Origin: Tundrisphaera lichenicola
GTDB taxonomy: Bacteria > Planctomycetota > Planctomycetia > Isosphaerales > Isosphaeraceae
Direction: 5' to 3'
NCBI RefSeq assembly: GCF_051175385.1
Contig: NZ_CP195106.1
Coordinates: 5,890,001-5,954,000 of the forward strand
DNA: 64,000 nt
The translations under genes and the position numbers were made by a program. Below are positions 17,082 to 25,004 of this stretch, in pieces. How positions within the stretch are numbered: position 1 is the first letter of the stretch; every line of letters starts with the position of its first letter. The notes beneath the pieces were generated by a model. The model was not told the origin of the DNA, searched no databases, and was given only the letters and a program-made list of their open reading frames with translations.

Positions 17082-18209
17082 TCAGTAAACCTCGCCCGCC
17101 CGGACGACGTGTCCGCTGGTCCCGCCGGCGGCGCTGGCGTGGGGAGAATACTTCGAGAGCCACCCCTCGGCGGCCCGGATCCCGAGGAAGTCTTCCTTGC
17201 TCATCCCGTACTTGGCGAACCAGGGGGCGCCGTGCTCGCGGACGACGTCGGCGGCCTCGGCGACCCGCTTCAGCCCTTCGGTCGCGGCGAACTTGGTCCG
17301 GGCCTCGGCGCCGTCCTGTAGGAAGTATTCCTTCCAGAAGGCCCGCCCGCCCAGGATCCCCGAGCAGCCGGTCTCCATCGCCATCTTGACCTGCTTGAGG
17401 TAGTCGGGGTAATCGACCCCGGCCGACAGCAAGACCCAGGGCCGCTCGCTGGCCTCGGAGAGGGCGTGGAGGTTGTCGACGAGCTGCTCGTCGGACTCAT
17501 GCCCCAGGGTCCCGGGGAACTCGGCCTTGTAGACGTCGCAGAAGCGGCTGATCTGGCGGGCGGCCTCGATGGTCGTCTCGGCCTTGCGGTCCAGGTACGA
17601 CTTGTCAGTCTTCTTCTCTCCGTTGTAGGGGAAGGAGACCGGCTCCAGGAGGAAGAGGATGTCGTGCTTCTGGCACTCGGAGTAGACGTGCTGGATCAGC
17701 GAGAACTGATGCTCGGCCGAGACCTTCTCGCCCGGCTCGAAGGGGGCAAGGAGCTTGACGGCGTCGGCTCCCATGAGCTTGATCTTCTCGACCGACCAGC
17801 CCGGCTCGATCTCGCCCATCGGCCCGCCGGCCTTGTTCTTGCCGCTGCCCGACTTCTCGACGCGGACCAGCATCCCGCGATCGGCGGGGATCGCCTCGCT
17901 GGCGATCGCCGGCCACGCGCCATAGTAGGCGTCGATCAGGATGCCGGAGGCGGCCGGGGCCATCTGCCGCATCATGTCGAGCTTGGCCTCGACGATCTCT
18001 TCGTAGGTCGGCTCGCGATCCATGCCCTTGGTCTTGAGGGCCTTCTGGGCCATCTCGATCATCGAGCTGTTCTGGTCGAAGGCGACCATGGTCAGCGTCC
18101 CGTTGGGATTGCTGATCCGCTGGAGTCCCCGGAGTTTGCCGGGGGTCAAGCCCTTGCCCAGCAGGGCGGTGGCGCCGAGTTGGCGCGGGGCGGAGGAGGC
18201 GACAGCCAT
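17082..18209 (-). CDS. Tagatose 1,6-bisphosphate aldolase-like class I aldolase (LacD family)
   Basis: 375 residues with the LacD-type TIM-barrel pattern: LTMVAFDQNSSM at the N-terminus, SGILIDAYYGAW, a lysine-containing strand ADAVKLLAPFEPGE, LFLLEPVSFPY, DVYKAEFPG (Schiff-base lysine candidate), and the C-terminal phosphate-binding GCSGILGGRAFWKEY. It would cleave tagatose- or a related ketose-bisphosphate to triose phosphates in the cytoplasm. Planctomycetes carry such genes without a lac operon, so the true substrate is open. ATG 18209 is chosen because GGAG lies 11 bases upstream and residues before it in the longer frame look non-coding. Confidence 0.85.
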   Translation of the reverse strand: MAVASSAPRQLGATALLGKGLTPGKLRGLQRISNPNGTLTMVAFDQNSSMIEMAQKALKTKGMDREPTYEEIVEAKLDMMRQMAPAASGILIDAYYGAWPAIASEAIPADRGMLVRVEKSGSGKNKAGGPMGEIEPGWSVEKIKLMGADAVKLLAPFEPGEKVSAEHQFSLIQHVYSECQKHDILFLLEPVSFPYNGEKKTDKSYLDRKAETTIEAARQISRFCDVYKAEFPGTLGHESDEQLVDNLHALSEASERPWVLLSAGVDYPDYLKQVKMAMETGCSGILGGRAFWKEYFLQDGAEARTKFAATEGLKRVAEAADVVREHGAPWFAKYGMSKEDFLGIRAAEGWLSKYSPHASAAGGTSGHVVRAGEVY

Positions 18210-18489
18210 GACGAGATGATCTCCGGGTAAATCGGCCGAGAGCGACGACGAAATCGATCGGACCGGGACGCAAGGCCGCTCCGGTCGGCCCACCGGGCCG
18301 TGTTTCCCGGGATCACCGGGATTTGCCCCGCGTCTCGCCCGGTGAGCTGCGACAAGCCCGACCCGATCGTTCCAACGGCTGACCAAGTGCCGATTCTACC
18401 GAGCCCCGCCCGCTTTGCAAGGATCGGGCGGCCGGTCCAGAGACTGTCCACCCCACCGAGAGGCAGGGCAGACCGCGACCCGGCTGCGA

Positions 18490-18735
18490 TTATTTGGGCT
18501 CGGCGGGGAGGGAATCCGGGCCGGTCGCCCCGGGGCCCGGCGGGTTCATCGGGTCGCGAGTGCCCCCGAGTCCGCCAGTCTCCGTCACGTCTTCCTGATT
18601 CTTTCGACCGGTCCCTTCCGGGTTGGCCGACAGGGGCGAGACGTCGCCTTTATCGTCCGATGCTCCGAAACAGCCGGCCATCGGGATCAGGGCCAGGGCC
18701 AGGGTCGCGATCTTGAATCTTTCACGGATCGACAT
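18490..18735 (-). CDS. Small lipoprotein of unknown function
   Basis: 81 residues. The N-terminus is a lipoprotein signal (RERFKIATLALALIPMAGC), with the lipidated cysteine at residue 22 in a lipobox-like PMAGC. The remainder is a low-complexity Gly/Pro/Asp-rich tail (GGLGGTRDPMNPPGPGATGP) with no fold that I recognise. It lies 99 bases after the alpha/beta hydrolase gene on the same strand and may be the last member of that transcription unit. Confidence 0.7.
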   Translation of the reverse strand: MSIRERFKIATLALALIPMAGCFGASDDKGDVSPLSANPEGTGRKNQEDVTETGGLGGTRDPMNPPGPGATGPDSLPAEPK

Positions 18736-18834
18736 CGGAAGTCTCCTGGATCGTCGAAGAATCGGGGCGGTCCTGGCGGGATCGATGAGCCCGGTCGATG
18801 AGCTGCAAATCCGACGCCGGCGGAGCTTACGAGA

Positions 18835-20565
18835 TTAACGGACCCTCGTCCGATCCGCGACCCATTCCCCGATCACCTTCAAAGCGGCGGGGTTGATCGT
18901 CTCCTCGATCGTGGCGTATTCGGAGGGAGCCCCCGTCTCCGCCTTCTGGAAGAGGTGGTTGAGCCCGGGCAGTTCGAGGGCGGTGATCCGGTCGTTCCCC
19001 CCCGATCGGACCGCTTCCTCGACGGCTCGGAGATTCTCCTTGCTGGGGACCTGCAAGTCCTTCTCTCCGATCACCGCCAGGACCGGGCAGTGGACCCTGG
19101 CCAGGGTGGGCCTGGGGTCGTAGCTCAGGAAGTAGCGGAACCAGGGAGTGGCCAGCTGGGCGACCTGCGAGCTATTGGGGTCGGACTCGGCCAGGGCCTT
19201 GCGTTCCTCTTCGGGGAGCGACTTCGCCATCTCGGCCATGGCGGCCTTGAGCTTCTCCTCGATGGCCTTCGCGTCCCCGGACTCCTTGGCGATGGCCACC
19301 AGCCGGGCCTGCGCTTCGCTCGACTGGCGGATCTTCTCGGGGTCAGCTCCCGAGGCCTTGAGGATGAGCGTTTGTTGTGCCCCGAGGATCTGGTCGCCGG
19401 GCAGACCGGGACCGGCCATCAGGACGATGAAGGCAATATCGTCGCCCTGGCTGGCGACGATCGGGGCGATCAGGCCCCCTTCGCTGTGGCCGATCAGGCC
19501 GATCCGCCTGGGGTCGATCTTCGGCCGAGCCTTGAGGAAATCGACCCCGCCCCGGACATCCTCGGCGAAATCGGCGGTGGTGGCGGTGGCCTGGTCGCCG
19601 GTCGAGCTTCCGACCCCCCGGTCGTCCACGCGGAGCACGGCGATCCCGCGCCGGGTGAGGTCGTCGGCGAGGACCAGGAACGGCTTGTGGCCGAGCAGGG
19701 TCTCATCGCGGTCCTGGGCCCCCGAGCCCGAGATCAGCAAGGCCGCCGGGAACGGGCCATCCCCCTCGGGCAAGGTCAGGGTCCCGGCAATCCGGACGCC
19801 CTTGGCCCGGCTATCATAAGCCACTTCTTCCGTGTCGTAGGGGAAAGGTTCCCTGGGCATCTGGGGACGACGGACCTCGGACACCTTCTCGACCTTCTTC
19901 AGATCGAGCGGGAACGAGGCCAACCCCTGCTTCCAGCGGCCCGTTGCCGAGGAACCAGTCGCATCCAGCTTGCCTTCGTAACTGCCCTGGATCGCCTTGA
20001 TGCCGAACTTGATCGACTCCTTGTCGATCTCGGCGGTGTCGACCTTGAGGCCGAACGCCCCCTGGTCGGGGCTATCCATGGTCGCCCGGACGTTGGCTCC
20101 CTTGAGCGTCACGGCGTGGAAGACGATCCGAAGCTTCAACCCACCCGGGATTTCCAGCGTCCCTTCCCAGACCTCGGCCGGAGTGACCGCACCTTCGACT
20201 CGCTCGAAGGTGAGGGGAGTCTTGACCGTCCCCTTCGTCCACTCGCCGACGATCTCGGTCCCTTCCGGGTTGAGTTTGCCCCGGAACTCGCCTCCGTCTC
20301 TCTTCTTGAGCTGAACCGCTCCGTCCTTAAATGAGACCTCGTCGAATTTGGCCGTAGGTTGCGATTTCAGGTCAGGGGTCTCGGCCATCGCCTTCAAAGC
20401 ACCCCCTTCCCCCTTCTCGATCCGGAGGATCAGCCGGATCTCGGCGGCGGGGCTCGGGTTCAGGAACCCTTGCCAGGTCCCTTCCGGGCCATCGGCGGCT
20501 GCGGCCTGGACCGTCCCTAGACTCAGAGCGACCATCAGGCCAACCATCATGGATGCGAGCTTCAA
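18835..20565 (-). CDS. Secreted alpha/beta hydrolase with N-terminal beta domains
   Basis: 576 residues. Signal peptide MKLASMMVGLMVALSLGTVQAAAA. The first 230 residues contain two similar lipocalin-like beta segments (GTWQGFLNP..., EVWEGTLEIPGG...). The C-terminal half is an alpha/beta hydrolase: oxyanion region LLISGSGAQDRDE, GVDDRG-type strand (VLRVDDRGVGSSTG), nucleophile in GLIGHSEGGLI, acid in IGEKDLQVP and His in LPGLNHLFQ. This is the family often annotated as a CocE/dienelactone-type peptidase-like hydrolase. TTG 20565 is chosen because GGAGG lies 5 bases upstream; ATG 20550 lacks a site at proper spacing. It follows the ABC permease gene by 95 bases. Confidence 0.88.
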   Translation of the reverse strand: MKLASMMVGLMVALSLGTVQAAAADGPEGTWQGFLNPSPAAEIRLILRIEKGEGGALKAMAETPDLKSQPTAKFDEVSFKDGAVQLKKRDGGEFRGKLNPEGTEIVGEWTKGTVKTPLTFERVEGAVTPAEVWEGTLEIPGGLKLRIVFHAVTLKGANVRATMDSPDQGAFGLKVDTAEIDKESIKFGIKAIQGSYEGKLDATGSSATGRWKQGLASFPLDLKKVEKVSEVRRPQMPREPFPYDTEEVAYDSRAKGVRIAGTLTLPEGDGPFPAALLISGSGAQDRDETLLGHKPFLVLADDLTRRGIAVLRVDDRGVGSSTGDQATATTADFAEDVRGGVDFLKARPKIDPRRIGLIGHSEGGLIAPIVASQGDDIAFIVLMAGPGLPGDQILGAQQTLILKASGADPEKIRQSSEAQARLVAIAKESGDAKAIEEKLKAAMAEMAKSLPEEERKALAESDPNSSQVAQLATPWFRYFLSYDPRPTLARVHCPVLAVIGEKDLQVPSKENLRAVEEAVRSGGNDRITALELPGLNHLFQKAETGAPSEYATIEETINPAALKVIGEWVADRTRVR

Positions 20566-20660
20566 GATATCCTCCGACGACGAGATTCGGGTCGCACGTC
20601 CCGGGTCTCGACGAGACCCGCGCGAGTCCTTGAGGAGAGTTCGTCGGGACGTCGGCGATA

Positions 20661-23348
20661 TTAGTAGTGAATCTCGGTCAGGCGGTTCAAGGGAGCGGGG
20701 TAGGCGATGTCCAGTATCCAGGCCCCTTTCACGTGCCCGCCGTCGTCCTTCCCATCGCGCCCGATACTGTAAAGGATCGGCTGCCCTTCGCGGGTTCGCT
20801 GGAAGGTGGGAGAGGTGCCGACGGTGGGGAACTGCTTGTTGCTGATGGCCATCGTCGTCAGCACCGGTTGCCCTTCGGAGCGGACATATCCGAATGGCTT
20901 TCCGGAATACGGGTCGCTCGGGAGTCGATCGAGTTGCGTCGGTACGATCTCGTCCAACTGGTCGGGATATTTCCCGTCGTGGGCGAACTGCCAGGATCGG
21001 AGGGCCAGGATCTGGTCGAGCGCCCGACGCCCCACCATCTCGGAATCGAGTCCGAAGATCACCCACTGGAACGCCGGGAAGATCAGCCGGGCCAGGGGCG
21101 ACCCTTCCGGCCTGGGGTCGAGGCGGACGTCGCGAGTTCGCTGCCAGGGCTCGCGTTCGGCCTCGGGAATCAAGTCGGCGATCATCCGGCGGGCGAGCCT
21201 TCGGGCATGGATCCGCTCCCACCAGGAGGCGATGAGCGAGCTGAATCGTTGACCGAGCAGGATCTCGTGCAAATCCTCGACGGGGAGGTCTAGCGTCCGG
21301 TCAATCAGGAGGGATTCGGCCCGAAGCGTCTCGGTGGCCGTGGGCAGTGGAGGGATGGATTTCAAGCTGTCCCGCGCCCGTCGGATCGTCTCGGCGGTTT
21401 GTTGGGGATGGCCCGCCCAGTCGATGGCCAGCCCGATGGCCCGGTGATGGAGGATCGTGGCGCTCGCCATCCGACTGAGAGTGGCCTCACCCTCCGCGAG
21501 GTGATTCGCCATCCTCAGCTGCGCGAGGATATCCGCCCAGGCTCCGGTCAGGTCGTCGCGAGCCAACCGCTCCCGGGTGTCGAGGGCGAGCAACATGCCG
21601 AGTAGGGGTAGCTTGGCGGAAACTGGGTCGTAACCCGACAAGAGGGTCATCGATTCGGGAATTTTGAAACCGGAAAGCGGCCTCGTCGCGGCCTCGCGGG
21701 CGGCCTCGATCGCCGGTCCATTCTCGCGCCACAGCGCGCCAGCACCGGTTTGTTCCGAGTTCCATCCCCGGTCGATGACGGAGTCGATCTCGGGATTGGA
21801 ACCCGTCCTTAGAAGGTCCAGACCCGAGCGGTTTCGCACGAGATCCAAGGCCAGGCGATACGCTTCGGAGGCATCCTGACCCGGCGGGACCGACACAACT
21901 CCCGATCGGCTCGCGGCATATTGAGGCCCGACATCGGGAATCCCCCAGGCTCGCCAGGCGATGTAGCACGGGACGTGCAGGCCGAACGGCACGACCAGTA
22001 GGAGGCCAAGCCTGAGCCACGGGTGGAACCCTTCGCGGTCGGTCATCCATTCCCCCACCCAGGCCCGGCTGGCTCCGATCAGGATCGCGGGCGTTAGCAG
22101 CATGGTCCAGGGCGGGACCATCTCCTGGACGACCAGGACCATATGAATCGGCGCGATCAATAGGATGCCCATCGTCCCGACCAGGACCGCCGTGATCCGT
22201 CGGGGGATCGCCATCCCGCAGATCAGGCCGACCGCGAACGCATCGATCAAGATGGCCGCGATCGGCAGAATACCGTATCCCAATTGATCGGCACCAGAGG
22301 GTCCGCCCCCCCCGAACAGAGGGCCGAGCCTCGCGAAGCAGAGGAGGAAAATCGCCAAGATAACCGAGATCGCCAGGCCCCAGATCCACAACCTCCGGGC
22401 CCAGACCACGCCGGGCCGGACTCCGTGATGGGCCAGGAATCGCGGGGTCGCCGAACCCCCTTCGGCCCCGAAGACCGCCACGCCCGCGACCAGGATTCCC
22501 AGCACGCCAAGGAACAATTCGAAGGGTCCACTGTTCGACGAACCGGAGAACTTCAGGGCGAGCGGGATCACCAGCATCAGCAGGATCACCAGGAACCCGG
22601 TCGTCAGGCCCTCACGCCAGGCCTGCCAGTCCAGGCTCCGCGCGGCCGAGGCGGCCCGAACCGGAATATCCCGCCGAAGGTCCGACTCGATTCGGGTGCG
22701 GGCCGACAGGAGCCTCGGCACGGAGATCCAATCCCGATAGATCAGGGCCAGGGCCGACAGCCCCAGGGCCACCGACGCCACCAGGACCCGAAAGACAACC
22801 GCCTCAGGGGCGAACGAGTCCGCAGAGGCCACCTGCGAGCAGGCCGTGACCGAGACGAAGACGCTGACGACCCCCAGACCCCCCGCCAGCAGAGGGTTCT
22901 TCGAGAGCGACGACCAGAACAGTCCCCAGGCCACCCCCTCGAACAGGAGCGTCCCGAAGATGAGGGCCATCTGGGAATAGCCATAGGAACCGATCGGGTT
23001 GCGCCTCGTGGTCCCTAGGGCGGCCAGGATCGCCAGGAGGCTCGCCAGTCCGTACGTCGAAACCAGGGCGAATAGCGCTTTGCCCAGCCAGAGCTTCGGC
23101 CGACCGATCGGCAAGGCCTCCAGGAAGCCCATCGTCCCCGAGTCCCGCTCCCCCGCGAAGGCCGCCGACCCGGCGGCTAGCCCGTAGATTACGCCCCAGA
23201 AGAGGGCCAGCGGCGTCAGGGAGCCATCGCGGGCGTAATCCCCCTGCATCGTCAGATCCATTAACTGAACGCCGGTCGCGGCCAGGATCAGGATCAACCA
23301 GATCGGCCCGAAGGCCCGCCATTCCTTCCACCACAATCGAGCCAGCAT
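20661..23348 (-). CDS. ABC-2-type transporter permease with large soluble C-terminal domain
   Basis: 895 residues. The N-terminal half is a multi-spanning membrane domain (MLARLWWKEWRAFGPIWLILILA, AFAGERDSGTMGFLEALPIGR, typical of ABC-2 permeases), with about twelve hydrophobic segments up to residue 480. The C-terminal 400 residues are soluble and helical, and end in WQFAHDGKYPDQLDEIVP...LPSDPYSGKPFGY, a motif shared with planctomycete pseudopilin-like tails. The partner ATPase is encoded 46 bases upstream on the same strand. The substrate is unknown; the adjacent GntR regulator and secreted hydrolase fit a cell-envelope stress or peptide export role, which is inference. Confidence 0.85.
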   Translation of the reverse strand: MLARLWWKEWRAFGPIWLILILAATGVQLMDLTMQGDYARDGSLTPLALFWGVIYGLAAGSAAFAGERDSGTMGFLEALPIGRPKLWLGKALFALVSTYGLASLLAILAALGTTRRNPIGSYGYSQMALIFGTLLFEGVAWGLFWSSLSKNPLLAGGLGVVSVFVSVTACSQVASADSFAPEAVVFRVLVASVALGLSALALIYRDWISVPRLLSARTRIESDLRRDIPVRAASAARSLDWQAWREGLTTGFLVILLMLVIPLALKFSGSSNSGPFELFLGVLGILVAGVAVFGAEGGSATPRFLAHHGVRPGVVWARRLWIWGLAISVILAIFLLCFARLGPLFGGGGPSGADQLGYGILPIAAILIDAFAVGLICGMAIPRRITAVLVGTMGILLIAPIHMVLVVQEMVPPWTMLLTPAILIGASRAWVGEWMTDREGFHPWLRLGLLLVVPFGLHVPCYIAWRAWGIPDVGPQYAASRSGVVSVPPGQDASEAYRLALDLVRNRSGLDLLRTGSNPEIDSVIDRGWNSEQTGAGALWRENGPAIEAAREAATRPLSGFKIPESMTLLSGYDPVSAKLPLLGMLLALDTRERLARDDLTGAWADILAQLRMANHLAEGEATLSRMASATILHHRAIGLAIDWAGHPQQTAETIRRARDSLKSIPPLPTATETLRAESLLIDRTLDLPVEDLHEILLGQRFSSLIASWWERIHARRLARRMIADLIPEAEREPWQRTRDVRLDPRPEGSPLARLIFPAFQWVIFGLDSEMVGRRALDQILALRSWQFAHDGKYPDQLDEIVPTQLDRLPSDPYSGKPFGYVRSEGQPVLTTMAISNKQFPTVGTSPTFQRTREGQPILYSIGRDGKDDGGHVKGAWILDIAYPAPLNRLTEIHY

Positions 23349-23394
23349 GGGGACGACTCCCGGACGAAAGCCTGCGATCGAAGTCGGTGAACGC

Positions 23395-24348
23395 TCAAAC
23401 CAATGACCCGACCGGCATGGGCCCCGGGGCCGAACTCGGGGCCCGCTTCCTCATATAGCTGATATAGATATCTTCGAGACTCGGCGTCTCGATCTCGATC
23501 GCATCCACGCCGGGCGCCGAGCGCATCGATTCCAGGGCCGATCGGTCGCTCGCATGGACGAGCCATCGCGACTGCCGGGCCGACTCCGAGGCATCAACCA
23601 CCTCGACCCCCTCGGGGATGGCGGGCCGATCGGCCCCCGACAGGATCAGGGTGATCCAGTGGGTCCGGGCCTTCAATTCGTCGAGCGGTTCGGAGAGGAC
23701 CAGCCGACCTTGATGGAGCAACGCCACGTGGCTGGCCACCCGTTCGACCTCGCCGATCTGGTGACTGGAGAGGAAGACGGTTCGCCCTTCGCCGGCCAGC
23801 TCGACCATGCTCTCCAGGAACTCGCGGCGGACCATCGCGTCGAGGCCCGAGGTCGGCTCGTCCAGGACCAGCAGGTCGGGTTCCGAGGACAGTGCCACCG
23901 CGAGCCCGACCTTGGCCCGCATCCCCTTCGACAGGGCCTTGATCTTCCGTCTCGCGGGCAGGTCGAAGCCCTCGACCAGGCTCGCGTACCGGCGCTGATA
24001 GCCATCCGATCCACCCGGGCAGGAATCGTGGAATCCGGCCGCGAACCAGCCGATCTCGGCCACGGTCATCCAGTCGTAAAGCCCCGGGACCTCCGGCACG
24101 TAGCCGACCCTCCGGCGGACCTCCAGCCCCTGGGTGATCGGGTCGAGCCGGAGCGTCTCGATCTTCCCGCGATCGGGGGCGATCAGCCCCAGGATGGCCC
24201 GGATCGTCGTGGATTTCCCCGCGCCATTCTCTCCCAGAAGCCCGAAGACCGAGCCCGTCGGCACGTCGAGGTCCAGCCCGTCGACGGCCGCCTTTCCCCC
24301 GTATCGCTTGGTCAGCCCTTCAACCCGGATCGCCCACTCGCGGCTCAT
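23395..24348 (-). CDS. ABC transporter ATP-binding protein
   Basis: 317-residue CcmA/DrrA-type ATPase. Walker A is GENGAGKST, Q-loop region VGYVPEVPGLYDWM, signature ALSKGMRAKVGLA (LSKGM in place of LSGGQ), Walker B LLVLDEPTSGLD, and H-loop SSHQIGEVE. The C-terminal 90 residues are the usual accessory domain of this class. ATG 24348 overlaps the regulator's stop codon (ATGA), showing translational coupling. It energises the permease encoded next. Confidence 0.95.
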   Translation of the reverse strand: MSREWAIRVEGLTKRYGGKAAVDGLDLDVPTGSVFGLLGENGAGKSTTIRAILGLIAPDRGKIETLRLDPITQGLEVRRRVGYVPEVPGLYDWMTVAEIGWFAAGFHDSCPGGSDGYQRRYASLVEGFDLPARRKIKALSKGMRAKVGLAVALSSEPDLLVLDEPTSGLDAMVRREFLESMVELAGEGRTVFLSSHQIGEVERVASHVALLHQGRLVLSEPLDELKARTHWITLILSGADRPAIPEGVEVVDASESARQSRWLVHASDRSALESMRSAPGVDAIEIETPSLEDIYISYMRKRAPSSAPGPMPVGSLV

Positions 24349-24761
24349 CTCTTGCCCCCTTCCGGCTGGGCCGGATCCGGTTTTCCATTCCCGAGCGCCC
24401 ACTCATCGCGAAGGATCGCCTCGATCTCTTCGGGGGCCAGGTTGCTCCGCCTCGCCTCGTCCAGGGCCTCCCGGAGACGCCTCCGGACGAACTCGCGCCG
24501 GTCGTCCCGACAGAGCCCCGGCGCCCCCGTCGAGACCTGGAGCCCCGTCCCTCGGACCGGCTCCAGGACCCCCTGCCCTTGCAGGTCGCGATAAGCCCGG
24601 GCCACCGTATTCGGGTTGACCACAAGCTGCTTCGAAAGCTCGCGAACCGAAGGGACGAGTTCCCCGGGGCCGATCAAGCCCGCCGCCACGGCGAACTTCA
24701 CCTGGTCGCCGATCTGGGCGTAAATCGGCCGATCATCGGACATGTTCAAATGAAATATCAT
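24345..24761 (-). CDS. GntR-family (YtrA-type) transcriptional regulator
   Basis: 138 residues. A winged helix-turn-helix of GntR type occupies residues 10-75 (PIYAQIGDQVKFAVAAGLI...VPSVRELSKQLVVNPNTVARAYRDLQGQGVLEPVRGTG). A short C-terminal helix (RRRLREALDEARRSNLAPEEIEAIL) replaces a ligand domain, which defines the YtrA subfamily. Such regulators sit first in ABC-transporter operons and repress their own promoter, and here it overlaps the ATPase gene. There is no Shine-Dalgarno before ATG 24761 and the leader is about 29 bases. Confidence 0.93.
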   Translation of the reverse strand: MIFHLNMSDDRPIYAQIGDQVKFAVAAGLIGPGELVPSVRELSKQLVVNPNTVARAYRDLQGQGVLEPVRGTGLQVSTGAPGLCRDDRREFVRRRLREALDEARRSNLAPEEIEAILRDEWALGNGKPDPAQPEGGKR

Positions 24762-24774
24762 CGGGCCACCGAAC

Positions 24775-24800
24775 TACTGTACTATCGAGATAACACAGTA
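24775..24800. promoter_or_regulatory. Candidate GntR/YtrA operator
   Basis: Inverted repeat TACTGT-N14-ACAGTA overlapping the -10 element and the start of the transcript, where a repressor would block its own promoter. YtrA-type operators are inverted repeats in this position; the exact half-site is my inference. Confidence 0.5.
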
Positions 24801-24826
24801 TTCACTCGAACTCGCTCGGATGTCAA
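24797..24826 (-). promoter_or_regulatory. Promoter of the GntR-ABC operon
   Basis: On the minus strand TTGACA (24826-24821), an 18-base spacer and AATACT (24802-24797). The -35 is a perfect consensus. It is about 35 bases upstream of the regulator start codon. Confidence 0.6.
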
Positions 24827-24838
24827 GTCTCGATGGGC

Positions 24839-24926
24839 AAGTTCATCTCAATTTGTGACAGCTTTCTGTAGGGCAGGGCTTGCCCTGCCGAGATGAACTT
24901 CCCGGCAGGGCAAGCCCTGCCCTACA
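24839..24926. repeat. Nested palindrome with 24-bp perfect arms
   Basis: Arms 24867-24890 and 24903-24926 are exact inverted copies (starting TGTAGGGCAGGGCTTGCCCT) around a 12-base loop. The loop's AGATGAACTT also pairs with AAGTTCATCT at 24839-24848, giving two competing folds. It lies between the GntR promoter and the end of the gene at 25005, and looks like a dispersed planctomycete palindrome. Confidence 0.75.
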
Positions 24927-25004
24927 TCGAAATGCGACGAGGCCCACCAGCACACTCGGACGCTGATGGGCCTCGCTTCGCTTGATGTTGGACACTATCC
25001 GAGG

